In this document: in pieces, positions 13,088-25,713 of the stretch | How positions within the stretch are numbered: the first letter of the stretch is position 1 | Layout: each line of letters begins with the position of its first letter | Source: Spodoptera frugiperda | Taxonomy: Eukaryota > Arthropoda > Insecta > Lepidoptera > Noctuidae | DNA: 64,000 bases | Direction: 5' to 3' | NCBI RefSeq assembly: GCF_023101765.2 | Contig: NC_064219.1 | Span: forward strand, 8,907,774-8,971,773 | Notes under the pieces: generated by a model | Seen by the model: the letters and a program-made list of their open reading frames with translations, nothing else | Database searches by the model: none | Told to the model about the DNA's origin: nothing | Position numbers and translations under genes: made by a program

Positions 13088-13130
13088 AAGTTTTTCAAAA
13101 TCGGTTCACTCGTCTAGACAAACATACACC
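13088..13130 (+). repeat. G-type tail fragment
   Basis: AAGTTTTTCAAAATCGGTTC, ACTCGTCTAGACAAACATAC, related to the G-type retroposon tails. Short. Confidence 0.4.
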
Positions 13131-13651
13131 CAAATGAACATCTTCACATTATGTGAAGGTTTAAGTTTATGTGAATCACATAAACTTTTTCTTTTGTAGG
13201 AAGAAGGATAGACAACTAATTCATGTATGTTCATAATAACATTCTTTAGTTCGTAAAAACATAAATGTCATTTGGGCAAACGCCGCAGTCGAGAAAAAGG
13301 CGCATGATGTCGATTTTTTAAGTATTTTCGGATGTAATGTCTGTTTGGACCTTTAAGATCACCAAAAATATAAATCGATTGGGTTCTAAGTACCTTTATG
13401 ATTGTTTGTGATTAAGGTATAAAGTTATCAACCCAAAATGTTTCAATATAATGTTTTCAAATCACATGTTACTTGATTGGAACGATAATTTGTTGGCTTT
13501 TTTATTTTTTTAGTTTATTTTAATTCGTTGATTATGGCGAATGGGTATGTTTGCTCCATCATTGCTACCGAATTACCTGTTTAAAGTGCTAGCTAGTCTA
13601 AGCATGTTATTTATAAAGTTGTATGTCATACAAGATCTGGGATATCCTATA

Positions 13652-13700
13652 GTTCTTCAGCAGTGGAGTAGTAGACATATTCCAGCTGATGATGATGAAG
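13652..13700 (+). repeat. LINE E tail fragment
   Basis: GTTCTTCAGCAGTGGAGTAG and CAGCTGATGATGATGAAG match the last ~45 bases of the LINE E family with its trinucleotide tail. Confidence 0.6.
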
Positions 13701-16700
13701 TATCCTATTATCGTCCTGTTCATGGTAAATGTGCCAAATTTTTTTACGTTGATAAGTCTGCTTTTGGCTCTAACACTTATTCCAGTCCTTTCTCCTGGTT
13801 ATGTATGCAATAGGTAGCAAATATCCGTCGAAAGTAGTCTATAGTCAACTCTATACAATTCCTACGCGAATCAGAAAACATTAAATTGAAATGTTCTATT
13901 CCATATTTGAACTTTGAAATCGCGCTTTTAGACACATAGAATGGTTTATCACGCGGAAGTTTGTATTGTCTTTGGTTGACATACGGTTATTGGTACGCCA
14001 AGTTTAACTTCTTTCGAAGATTGCTTGCAATCACTATAAAGTATATCTTGTGTCCACGAAATAGGAAATTACTTATTTCTAAATGTTTACCAGTTATTGC
14101 TACATTGAAAGTTTTAAACGTTAATTTCACACTCGCATTCGCCGCTTTGATGGACAGAACTAATCGTAAAAGGGTCCCTCAGGTACTTTGTTTAGTGAAG
14201 CTTAAAAACTGTTCTTGCTTCGCTCAAAATGGTTCGTGGTTGTGAAGTTTACTTTATCGGCTTTTGAATGACGTATTAATGTCATTTGAATATTACAAAA
14301 ACTTTCGGCTTAATGGTGAGCAAAGAAAACCGCGACATATTTACATTAAGATTTTTTTTTAAAGAATAGTCCCACGGCTGTATGCGTAGGTCTATTGTTT
14401 CATTCTCATGAAACATGCAAGCAAAGTGCGCTACCTAAACCAGTATGAAGTAATTAAGTTTTTAACCACTTAATACCTTACCAAACATGACCGGGACGCA
14501 TTCAAAGAATTTCAGTAAAAACCCAAATGAGGATTGTTTATGCGTTTCTCACAAAATCGCGGCAGTCGGCCGTAGCCGTAATAAGTAACAACAAAGGCGG
14601 GCTCGCGTCCCTTTCAATTAGTTTTTACGCGGCGGAGATAATGATTTACAACGGACGGACGGACGGACGAGGCCCACGGTGTAATCGCGGACGGCCATCT
14701 TTTCCCGGAAAGAGCGACAATGAACACACGTTCGCGGTATTTCGCCCCCTCTACACTATGGTCTCGTTTAGTTTCGCTGTGTGAAAGCTTTCGCGGCTCC
14801 GTGCTGCCGTGCTGCCGTGGAGGAAGTGTCTACGCAATGCGATAATAGGACCGTCCTACCGCTCACTACTGATTCTTGATAAATGTCAAATACGTACAGT
14901 ATAGGCACTCTTACATGTTTGTTACGTATAAGCCATTTAACAGCTATGGAAAGCTATTACGTTTCGGTAAGAGAGAAAAGCAATCTTTCGTGGGTCGGTC
15001 ATTGTCCATCTTCTCAAATATTTGGACATCAAAGAGATTTGTCCGTTAAGGATTTTCATTCAATTATATCATATCGAAAATGTCTAAATGTAAAGAATGA
15101 CTGATCTATCTGTTTATCTACAGACCACTACCGGTAAAGCTTAAGCTTCGGACCGTGATCTAGCTATAACAAAAACAAGATTATTGTCCGTTGGCGCATA
15201 CATCCACCATATCGGTACATATCTACTTGCCCAGTGGGCAGCGTGCGTATCAAATCGTGGTCCGAACGATGTTGTGTCACCAACATCTATGTTCACGTTC
15301 ACGACAAACCCACTGTGTCTGTTTGAACAGTCCTCGGCGAAACAAAAGCCTTTTGTATGGCTGTTACACTGCGTACTACCGATTTGGTTGGACACACTGA
15401 GAATTCGTTAATTTCAAATACAGTTGAGGAGTTTGCCCTTTTTCTTTTTCGTTTGTTTAATTGAAAGTTTGAAAGTTTTTTGTGTAATGAATAAAGTAGC
15501 ATTTCTTTCAAGGTTGTGTGTCGTTGTTTCTGTATTCATGGGTATTGGTTGGGTGACATAAGGTGAAAAAAAGTTTAACACTAGTTGTTCTGTAGTAGAT
15601 ATATCAATGATAGATTGCCTGTATTCATATTTGATGGGTTTCCATTCGACAAAAATTATGCTCATTTTTATCATTAGAACTTAAAACGGGATACTGACCA
15701 TGTTTATACGTTTTTGTGAGTTTCCGATATTTCGGCACTGTTGCAAGCGCCATGATCATGGATGAAGTAAATGAACAGTAATGATATTACTAGTGACCAT
15801 GTCAGTTTAAAAACTTATGCTCATTTTTGTTTAGCTCCTGTCTTCGTTTACCATTGAAGCAGGATATTTTTAACGGTGAGCCGTCACCCACACGCACCTT
15901 GGTCTCGTCCTTGATTTTATGCAACGAACGGGACCTTAGTTGTTTGGTGCAAATCGTCAGTGCACGTCCTCGTGCGACTTACAGACGAAACCAGGTGAAG
16001 CGATACTTGAGTGGCCACGTAACTAGCGAACAAAAAATCATAATGCATTTTGAAACTACATTTTAGCTACCGTCAATGGTTGCAATACGATATTGTTTGT
16101 TTTTGAGTGGTTATGTCACTATATTTGGTGCGATGCGATGACGTCAAAAGAATGGTCGATTATTATTGTCTGATTGATTAGTTGTAGTAGGTATGGCTAA
16201 CTTAAGTTGACAAATATGATAGACGGTTTTAACGTTACCTCTTCGTGGAAGATGTAAGAAGTATGCAAGCATTCGGAGAATGATGCAATGTGGAGTGTTT
16301 GTTACCCTGCTTTCGATTTGACTGATGAAAAGGAAACGTTTTAAGTTCAAGGTATAAGTAAAAGTTTTTAAAGTAAATCAGGTGTGTTATATGTTGCATT
16401 GGTAAATGAAGAAGGTACCAAAACACTATATTGTAGGAAACATTAACATTTGTTGGTGGCAATTTGCCAAGATCACGAAGAATTAGCATTTTGTTGTTAC
16501 CAGCATGTAAACAGTCGGTACCTATGTAGTATGTAAAGCACATGCACGTTTCGAGAGGGCTCGAAAAATCTAATTTGTGTAAAAAGATAACCCTCCGTTC
16601 GCCGTAGCCGAGTAAAATGGCAACGTCGCGTCTCACGCGCCGCGGGTAAAAATGCGTAGTAATGGTCGCGAGCGATACTCCGCGCGACTCAGGTAGTGAC

Positions 16701-17159
16701 ATAATGAGCACAGGAGGCAGGTACGTGCGAAACAATGCACCTGGAAGGGCCGCGACTAATAATCTTGTGCTATTATTATTATGTATTATCCTTTTACTGC
16801 AAAGAGACCTTTTATGTTCTTCGCGAGTTACCTGCACTGGCGGTAATAACGCGATTTGGAGGGCTTACTGATGTTCTTCCAAGAAAGTCTATCAATTGTA
16901 TATGAGCTAACTGTTTGGGACATAAACCTTTCTCAGTTTTGTTTCAATGATCTATTATATTATTATGATTCATGGCAATGTTTTTATTGCTCCAAAATAA
17001 AATGGTGGTATTCTTAATTTTGCTGAATTTTATTAGTTTCAAGTACAAGCTTCCCTCTTCAAAGTAACATTCGAATATTTTTTGTGTTCGCAACCCGCAT
17101 CGAGAGCGGAGCACACATCCTCGCACGCGTATGGAAATAATGATACCTAAGTTATAAGA

Positions 17160-17490
17160 TAATTTATACTCTCGCCCCTACGCATGAATACCGATCGCAA
17201 CGTGTCGCCCGGCTCAACGATTGATGGCAGCAATTTTCGCGGCCGTGCCCCTTCAAGTTATAGCCTACACGTATCTGTGTCGCGCTAATGGCGGCGCGGA
17301 GGCGGCGATCGGTCGGTGACGGGCGCGTAAAATGCGTAAATGTAAATGTGTGCCCGCGGTGTACGCCATCCGGCGTTCGTCGCGAGCGGCGATAATTTAG
17401 CCGCGCCGCCTCCCCGCAGTCGCCCCGACCCTGCGTCGCGTCGCGCCGCCGCCGATGCCTGTCGCTGTCGCTGGGTGAGACGCACGTTAC
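17160..17490. promoter_or_regulatory. CpG-rich island with ATGGCGGC
   Basis: GC-rich stretch with AATGGCGGCG at 17287-17296 (YY1/Pho-like) and dense CGCC repeats. Short arginine/alanine-rich frames on both strands reflect composition only. Confidence 0.25.
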
Positions 17491-19739
17491 GTAAAAACTC
17501 TGAACTGCACTTTATGTTATGGATATGGTAACAATCGCCTCATCGGCTTTCTCTTGGGTATCCTTCTTGACTCAAACTTTGCCACTAACATGAATGCTTG
17601 TTAGCGTCTAAACAACTGGGAATCAAGAATCAATCAGTTGGTTGGACTATTTGGGCTCTACACAATTGAGTTATACTCCGTCAATGTTACCTTTGTTATA
17701 TGACTAACCACATAAGGATCAAGAACCCATTACAAAATGTTGACAACGTTGTATTCATTAATTACCTTTCTGAGGTATTGTAACAATTCGTAGAAAATAT
17801 TGGCCTCTCTAGAAATATTAATTAAACTTATTGAACGAGACACGTTATCATGTTATTGTAGTTTACTCATCAGTTAATCAGGATTTTCTTATCGGTACAC
17901 ATAGCTGCAACACAATCGGCACCGGTCGATGACTTATGCAAATTCTTTCTGCTGCTGACATTGAATCTCGGTTTTGATAAATTTGCTCGTGTCCATATTT
18001 TGAAAGTTTGTTTTGTTATGGCCAATTACTCGCTGTTCGTCGACTACGCAAACATGAAATTGAATAATTCACCAATTACACTTCAGCTTCAGTCGGACCT
18101 TACTTTTCAACAACACATCAGTTTGAAATTCACAAAATATTTCAGAAGAGTTTTATTTTATTTGCTAGCGGTTCCATAACTTTGAATTTGTGAAATCTGA
18201 CATCTGCTTGGCATAATTTTATTGAAGGGTGGCATACCGCACGAAAATGTAAATGTGCTATAACTTTATATTTTGCACCCAAACCGTCGGCCTAAGTAAG
18301 CTTGGTGTGGCCCTGACCTTCATACAATATGGAGTAGTTTTCTTTATTACTGATGTTCTGAGTGAAGCTAGATCCTGGGACCGCCTCTATCGTGTCTCTA
18401 ATGCTGGTTAGAAGGCTCGATATGAACCGACCAACTCCGATTCTGCTACAATGACCCTCGGCCTCAGAATTTGTAATTCAAGTTAAATTACCATTATTGA
18501 TGTTCAAAAAGATTTCTTCAAGATTTTTGTCATAGTCTAGCAGTAATATTCTTTCGTACCCCTATCACCTTCTGAGGTAAAAAAATGTATATTGAGTTGG
18601 GCTGTACAAAGAATTTTACACAAAAACGCTTCGTCGACCGTCCCAAAAATACAATCGTTACATTCGTGAGATAAGCCCGACAATTACTATGTAGCCAGCA
18701 GAGAGTGTTCAAAGGCGCGTGGAGACGTGCCTTATCAATGGGGTGGTTTGTGCCGCGGTCGCGACTACGTGCGACGCGGACAAAGAGCTCCTAGACTATG
18801 TCGCGGATATTCGTGGGAAGAAAGGGTTGGTCGCTCCGCGGATCTGCGGCAAAAAACGCAATAAACAGTTGGTCGGATAACCGTCGCGTGAGACCGTCTC
18901 GTTTCAAAAACCTTTAATTGGACCCTTTTCGCAACGATTGTTATGTAGATCGAGTGACGTCCGCGTCTTAAATATTGTTTGTTTTTTGTCAACTCGCGAT
19001 CGAAAGTCTCCTCTTTGTTTCTTGTCCTTACGAATGTAGATTCACTTCCGGCATGATGTCGTCCATGATTGTACTTGTAGATGTTTATTTATTTCGCTTT
19101 ACATATGTTCTCGTGTAGATAGGTTATTTCTTGGTAATAAACGTTTTTTCTTAGTAGGAATTCGACTAAGTCTACATTTAAATTCCTCGAAGGAAGCTAA
19201 AATTCTTGACGATAAGAAGATAAAGTATATTACTGAACCACTAGCTGAGCGCAGCAATTCTAAGAAGTCCACTGGCCGATAAGTTTTGTTTCGCAAATCG
19301 CGGTATGTCGCGTTTCGCGAGTGTTGCTCCGTGATTATGTAAGTGTATTGCGTCTGCTATCTGCGCCGTTATCGCGGCACCTAAGCGCGCAGCCGTCCGT
19401 GATCTGTTATCACTGGACAGGTTCGCCTTGCGACATATTGTGTCGCATGTGTGCACGCTATTATACTTAATCACTTGTATGCAGTCAAACGATCGAAGCT
19501 GCCTTTTATGTTCTAGTTTTTGTCGAGTTGGCGGGATATTGGAATTAATTGTAGCAACTTTAATAGGTAGGTACTATGTAATTATCGTTTATTACTTGGT
19601 TGCCACCCTTATTTAATATGCATATACGAAGGAAAAGCCCATCCTGAGCACATAAAACCCGCCACGTTCCCTATCAAAATTATAAGCTTTATTAAGTAGA
19701 TTCGGGCTTAATCGAGTCAAGTCCCAAGTTTTCATTTTG

Positions 19740-20340
19740 TGAACGGCTCAAGTTGTTGCGAGAGCACACGAATGGGCGCGGGTTTAACGAGCACCGCCGA
19801 CAGAGTTTCTGAACGATTATCTCCACGACTAATTATTTCCGGCGGCGCGCGGCGGCGACTCACGCGCCCGTCCAACACGTCGCCGACGCGTTCGGCCATC
19901 GAACAAGCTTTTAAAATTGTACATCTGCGCGGTCAATAGACGGCGCATGCATTTCACGCGCGACCGCCCGGAGCCTATCTATACCTGACGTTGACGCTCG
20001 CGATCTTATTACCGCGCGCCGGCGAGAAAAAAAAACAAAGGAAGCGGCGGCGCGGCAAGCGGAGCGGCCTCGGAGATTTATGGAGGCGCGGCGCCGCCGG
20101 GGGCCGGAGTGTCCCCGAATCGCCGCGGCTCGCGGCTTCCAGGAAGCGCGATGCGGGCGAGGGTTGGCTTGCACGGCGAATATTGATTACCCACTGGTCG
20201 TACTATTAATAGGAGGTCGGTTGACGTCGCCCGGTGGGAGTTCACCCGCTCTGTCCGCACTCGACCTACGCGAGCTGAGTACGTTCGCCTTTCCGGCGTC
20301 CATTTCGCTAATTGCCTCAAGCCACACCGGCTAGGATGCC
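19740..20340. promoter_or_regulatory. CpG-rich island, ~600 bp
   Basis: High CpG and long GCGGC runs with overlapping open frames on both strands. The overlap is a composition effect (few stop codons in GC-rich DNA). No domain is recognised in any of those frames. Candidate regulatory DNA. Confidence 0.25.
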
Positions 20341-23300
20341 GGTCTTAGTGTGCTATGTACGAACTAAATTATTTCGAGCATGCACATCGCATCGGTAATT
20401 GCTGGACGATTTCAGATCCATCTACGAGAGTGCCAAATTATTTAAGCTCGGGACCTAAATTGCTGCTTCATTACGATCTCACGAACTTCACGAATGCACG
20501 AAGTATACCAAATAATGTGTTTATTACGGAACATACATTATGTATTATGGAGTATATGAACACGTGTACGTCCATTGTTGGATGTATTTTTACAATAACT
20601 TGGTTCCGGTTCAACCTGTCAGCTCTGCGTCTACTGCCTACCACGGATTGTCTAGTAAAAGGCATTGTCTTAACACAACAATCGATTTGGTTCCGAATAA
20701 TTAACGGACTGCAGCTGCAGGCGAACTGGCGGACGTCAAGTTATTTGAACAAGATAAGAGCGGTCATCCGCGGAATATGAACTAGGGGAAAGCGAGCGTG
20801 CATGAGCTTCTAGAAAGTTCGAACAATGCGTTAATCGTCGGGACAGGCAGTGAGGCAGACAGTGACCTGCAAGCGCCGCCGGTTGTACCGTCACGCGGGT
20901 GACGCGTGCGCGGGTGGCGGCGCGGGCGCTGCCGCGAGGTCACCGCCGCGCACCGCTATTTAACAGCATACACCAGAATGCCCACTGACGCGAAGGGCGA
21001 TTAGAACACACCGACTAAATACCTAATGTAACCGTACAGAGTCCAATATGCAGCTCATTCAGTAATACAAACTCGTATTAAGTTGATCATTTCAGATCAG
21101 TCAAAAGAGAAATACTTTCAACATTTCTCTAATTTAGAAATAATACATGTTGTTTAACATTTCAAATTATCATTATTGTGACAATAGGTACACTTCAGAT
21201 CCCAATACTGAACTAAAGTCAGTGAGAAACAAAGCAGTCTACACCTTCTGAATCTGTTTTGCCGACGCAAAAGCGGCTATGCGACGCGGGCGCAGCTACG
21301 ACGCACGCGCTGCAATACGATGCGACCGCGGCCACCATTATCTCAGACATATTTGATCGATGCCACCGATAATATTCAACAGCTCAATAACGTGCTCAGG
21401 TACATAAAATATAGTTAATATCGTCGAAAACACCAGACGGGTTATTGTCCGTACCATTTGTTTTTCTCTGCCATTGCCAATGTAGTCATGTACCTATACA
21501 CGTACTCCTATTTTTTGTTTTTGTTTACGTATTGTAATTTGTTAATTTTATGGGAATAGTAGGGATACCTTTACTTCTGTTTAGTGTGTTCTATTGCAAA
21601 AGCACATGTAAGCAATAATCGTACTAATGAAGTGTGGCTGTTACAGCATATTGTTGTCATCTGATCAATACTTAAGGTTGGATTTGTCTTTATTCATGCG
21701 TCAGGTAGCCGTCATCGCAAAGGTCAAGCCGTGATGTTGCCACATTGAATGTACCAACACCGATTTATCTAGCTAGCTTCTTCGATCCTTCCCTATAGCG
21801 ACAATCACGGTGCGCCGTGTCGCCGGTAATGTTTTAAACAATGCCGCGTTATCGCGAAACTAAATGCGTCACCACACTGTTCATTTGAGCGTAGTGTACA
21901 TCAGCGGCGCTGCAGCGTTGCGTCACCGCATCGAACGGATATAGCCGCGATCGATCAACATAGCTTCCTTTATTTTTGCGCGACGCCATCGCTTGCAGCC
22001 AGCTACGGCTAGCGGTCTCGCCCACGGCACGACATTCTGTACCTAGCTTTCTATTCTATTCAAAGATACGTAGTTTCACAATGTGACTTGCGATGCAACG
22101 TCAATAGTCGCGAGCTGGCGATGAGGCGCGAGGCGCGACGATGACCACTTCTGCCTCGACTATTTTCAGCGTTTACGCAATATGTCGATGAATTTGGACC
22201 CCAAAATGTCGTTTGTGGTTTTGTGTCCACTTGATCTCATCAACTATCAATGGAACGACATTATATTTGCATACTTATAGGCTAAATTGCATAAATAAGA
22301 TCAGCTAATGTTTGCCTTTTGTTTTTGTTCTGATGTTATCGCCGCCTAAACACGTATTATTGCAAAATTCGCGATACAATAATCTATAATGATATGATGG
22401 CGGATACGAGATAACAGGTCGTCTGCCGACGTCACGTCGCTCCTCGCTCTCCGACGCACTATCACCAACTAATTGTTCTGTTCGGACTCGCTTGGAAAGA
22501 ATTATTCCATCGCATTAGCTCTCAGTTCCGCGTGGGTGCATCATTGCACTTCAACCCACTCTATTTATACTTGTCAACTCGAACTCGAACTCATCCATCG
22601 ACGCTTCGCATCTGCCTCTTTCTGGAGTGCTGAAAGTTATACGTCGATGGATGTTGTACACGCCGATGCTGTTGTTGTGAACTTGTTTGGGAAGTGTATC
22701 AGGGAAAGGGGCCTGGCGTCTCTTCGCCAATAAGTTTCAAAGTTTTATTTTATGTCGCTGTATCCACGTGTACCACTTTGGCTTGTCTCTCGTTTGGCGT
22801 TAAATGTGCACAATGTGTGCCCGGACTTACAGTTAGTGGCTGGGTGCGGACTTTATAATAATTCGCTCTTTTACTGTTTCCGTGTTTTGTAAGTGAAATG
22901 CTATTGTCTGCAGCGAGTGTTGCTGGAGTCTGTTAACAGTAAAGTTAATTTGTCGTCTTCCAACAAATACGTACATCACAATAAAGAATATCAACAATCC
23001 CTCATCCAAAATCCCTGCGTCGATTTTGATTTTCGACAGAAACTCCATAAAACTAAAGTAAAAATTCGATCTTAATCCAAAGTTTCGATTGAGAGTGCTA
23101 TTTAAGTTTGATTGCATGGATATACAAACATTAGACGATATAATTTAAGAGAATGGGTAAAGATATTAATAAGTACCTACGTACCTATACTTATTTTTTT
23201 GATGAAACATATTAAGTGTTGTTCTTAAAATACATACATGTATTCGTAGTTGGCACAAAGGCGGGTGTGCCACGGCTACACGCGTCGGCACGGTGCTGCT

Positions 23301-23999
23301 AAGAGTCGCTATTCGTTGCTTATAATCAAGTTTTCAGTAGTTGCGCGGTAAAGGATAGCTTTAGCCAGTAATTTGTCTGAAATCCCCGCTGGCTACATAC
23401 GTAGGGTGGTTCCAGGAACTCGGCGTCTGTTGTATTCCCAGGACTACTTGTAGTTGATGTTACTCGAATATTATCAACTAATTCGCATAAAACGAAACAA
23501 AATATTATCTCTAGCAGCCCTCGCCTGCGGCTGCCTTCAATATTCCGATCCCAGTCAAAACAATCGGGATATTAGGTCTTTCCTTATAGATTTGTTCGAT
23601 TTGTGAGTGAATTACAACGTGTGAATTTACTACTCCGTTTAAGTAAGGCCAATAAAAATTAAAAGTGACTATATTCTGCCAATTACCTCATTTGTAGCCT
23701 AAAGATGTTTACTGAGTAATTGAATATAGCACGTATTTAAGTAATGGAAGAGGACCTTTATGGAATATGTTTTTCAACAAAGAATTCATTCCTGTATGTG
23801 TCTACAACTATTTCTGCACAGCGAAGGTAATTTGAAGCGGTCGATAATATCCAATTTAAATGCACTTATAATCGGCGGTGGACACCAAACTCCATTGCAC
23901 GTGCATACCATTATTCTAAAATCAATTACGTGTGTGGACTTTTATGGTCCTAGTTAAGTTCCGTCATGTAAAGGGCAGTGCGCATCGATCGCCCTCTAT

Positions 24000-24140
24000 T
24001 AGCACAATCGTAGCGGCGCATCGTGGGAGCGCGGCGGCGGCGCGGGCGCACCGCGCGTCGTGCCTGACTCACCGCGCCTGCGTCCGCGCCTCGCCGCTCC
24101 GTCATCTGTCAGTGGGCGGCCATTTTCGGTGTTCGCCCGC
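24000..24140. promoter_or_regulatory. CpG-rich island with GCCATTTT and an octamer nearby
   Basis: A sharply GC-rich stretch in AT-rich surroundings, ending GGGCGGCCATTTTCGG and then CGCCGCCAATTTGCATTGTT (to 24156). It contains a YY1/Pho-like GCCATTTT (24119-24126), a CCAAT word and an ATTTGCAT octamer. Candidate enhancer or promoter by composition and motifs only. No transcript evidence can be seen. Confidence 0.3.
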
Positions 24141-24716
24141 CGCCAATTTGCATTGTTAATAGCGATTTTAACAGCCAAATAAAATTGTTTAGAAATGTAT
24201 TGAACGTTTCCAGGTTCTAGCGTATTCACTGAGTTTACGATGATGTCCATAACGTCACAAGTCACATTGTGACGTGTCGTAGAGTGAATAGCGTTTCAGT
24301 TAGTTTTAATACGTTTAGTTGTTTCAATCATTTCATATAGGAGGTAGGCAGTGTTGTGAGCGAGTAAAGGTTCGTTGACACGATTCAAGTTAACGAGAAG
24401 TGGTTAACTGCGGAGTTTAGAGACAATAAGAAACCTCGCGAGGCTACACAACAGGCGGGTGTTAAGACAGCGCCTAGCCTTAAACTTTAAGATCTTTACA
24501 ATGGACGATTATGGCCTGTTCAGGAATACTTGCATGATAATTAGCTGCAAAACAATGTTACGGTAGTATGTTACAGGACTTTGACCTTTGTAATCATCTG
24601 CCGATGGCCTATAACGATTAATAAAATACATAGTAACTACCTTTGAAGTTTTATCGAATCGTTAGGAGAGCAGGAATAGACTGTAATCTAATCTTGGTGG
24701 GTTAAGACATTAACCA

Positions 24717-25096
24717 TGTTCATGACCAAAACCTAACAAGAAGTAACGAAACCATATTATTTATATTAATTATTTTTAGTTCAAATTTCATAACTAGATG
24801 GCGTTGCCGCAATTAAATTCGAGCTATGGTTTCGTTACATCGATTCACATAAGAGGCAATTTTTTATTGTATATGTCGTCTTCAGACCAAATAGTTCAAA
24901 TATAAAAGGTCGTATAGTCGTATCGTCGTATTATTCGTGACGTCTTGTGGCGACCAAATAGGTCAATCCAATGAGGTCGTGTGACCATGTTGAGATAAAT
25001 AGTTCAAATATACGAACCAGCAGTTCAAGCCTAAATAGTGGTTTAATTTCAACCCTATTAGCTACATCAGGTCAACAATTACTTCGGTAATTAACA
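24717..25096 (+). repeat. 5' LTR of the Bel/Pao element
   Basis: 380 bp, TGTT...AACA. It matches the 3' copy except for two substitutions in the first seven bases, a T/C change near position 240 of the LTR, and a short GTCGTAT-type tandem tract that is 7 bp longer here. A TATA box (TATAAAAG, 24901-24908) sits about mid-LTR and is the likely U3 core promoter. That would put the transcript start in the GTCGTAT-rich stretch just downstream. Confidence 0.95.
24901..24908 (+). promoter_or_regulatory. LTR TATA box
   Basis: TATAAAAG inside the 5' LTR, a good match to the RNA polymerase II TATA consensus and well placed to drive the genomic transcript. The 3' LTR copy has been altered next to the box by the tandem-tract length change. 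Confidence 0.55.
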
Positions 25097-25713
25097 TTGG
25101 TCCTTCGAGCCGGATCTTAACACTGGTCCGTCGACCCTGGCTCAGACGCAGTACTGTCTGAATTTTTGAGTCCAACCGTGCCAGTGGCACAAGCTCGAGT
25201 ACTCGCAGTGGATTGCTGCAGCAAGAGTACCGGGCACCCCGCAGAAGCATCGTCCAGCAAGTTGACGAGCTCAGTTCCTGTGGAAGTTCATCGAGTGGCC
25301 GCAGAGGGCGCCACCTTTATCATCGAAGCCATTCTTCGAGAGTTCATCAAAGCAGCTGAAGTTCCAAGTGACGCCGCAGAGGGCGCCACCTGTACCATCC
25401 GTGATCAGTGAGTGAAGTGAAAAACTGTGAGTACAATTTCCATAGAACGTAGAACAATATTTGCCAAGCTAAATTGAACTTTATATCAAGGACAATTTTA
25501 ACTTTAATAATTTTAATGTAAATCTTAGACTTAGAATAATTTGTAGATATTATTTTAGGACTTAGAATAATTTCAATAAAAACGGGGGAACGGGGAACCT
25601 ATGCCCGAAATCCGCCAGAGTTTAAGTCCAAAAACACTTGTAAAATTTTATGATTTATTTTGGACTTAGAAAAATTTCGATAATTTTGGACTTAGAAAAT
25701 TTCGATTGTAAAA
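25097..25713 (+). repeat. Bel/Pao untranslated leader with internal repeats
   Basis: Between the 5' LTR and the gag start. It holds two copies of GCCGCAGAGGGCGCCACCT 75 bp apart (25298 and 25373), then four copies of a GACTTAGAATAATTT-like word (near 25528, 25558, 25662 and 25688). The leader of an LTR element should hold the RNA packaging and dimerisation signals. Repeated words here are candidates for that role, but this is inference. Confidence 0.7.
25098..25115 (+). other. Primer binding site (tRNA-Tyr type)
   Basis: TGGTCCTTCGAGCCGGAT begins one base after the LTR end. Its reverse complement ends CCGGCTCGAAGGACCA. From memory this is the conserved 3' end of eukaryotic tRNA-Tyr including the added CCA, over all 18 bases. 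This is where minus-strand DNA synthesis would be primed. The match to tRNA-Tyr is recalled and was not searched. Confidence 0.85.

Larger units (their letters stand above)
11031..16234. other. Gene-free stretch, few repeats
   Basis: Mostly unique AT-rich DNA with LINE E and G-type tail fragments at 13.1-13.7 kb. There is a CRE palindrome at 12322 and two short hairpins at 13147-13187 (TTCACATTATGTGAA, then an AGTTTATGTGA stem). A GGAC tandem at 14650 sits before a GC-rich patch with CGGCCATCTTTT (14692-14703). No gene recognised. Confidence 0.55.
16235..24712. other. Unique sequence with several CpG islands
   Basis: Nearly free of recognisable transposons, unlike its flanks. It holds CpG-rich islands (16.6, 17.2-17.5, 19.7-20.3, 20.9, 21.3 and 24.0 kb). 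A 200-residue minus-strand frame (16235-16837) and a 141-residue plus-strand frame (20355-20780) lack recognisable domains. A three-unit heat-shock-type word, TTCTAGAAAGTTC, is at 20808-20820. I cannot support a gene. Confidence 0.5.

Noticed and set aside
13969..13992. Possible miR-9 (TCTTTGGTT seed)
   Set aside because: The match ends after the seed and the flanks do not fold.
19740..20340. Overlapping open frames on both strands in the CpG island (for example 87 and 84 codons)
   Set aside because: Stop-poor because of GC content. Arginine/alanine-rich translations with no domain and no strand preference.
20808..20820. Three-unit heat-shock element TTCTAGAAAGTTC as a real promoter site
   Set aside because: By rough estimate about one such word is expected by chance in 64 kb, and there is no gene beside it.
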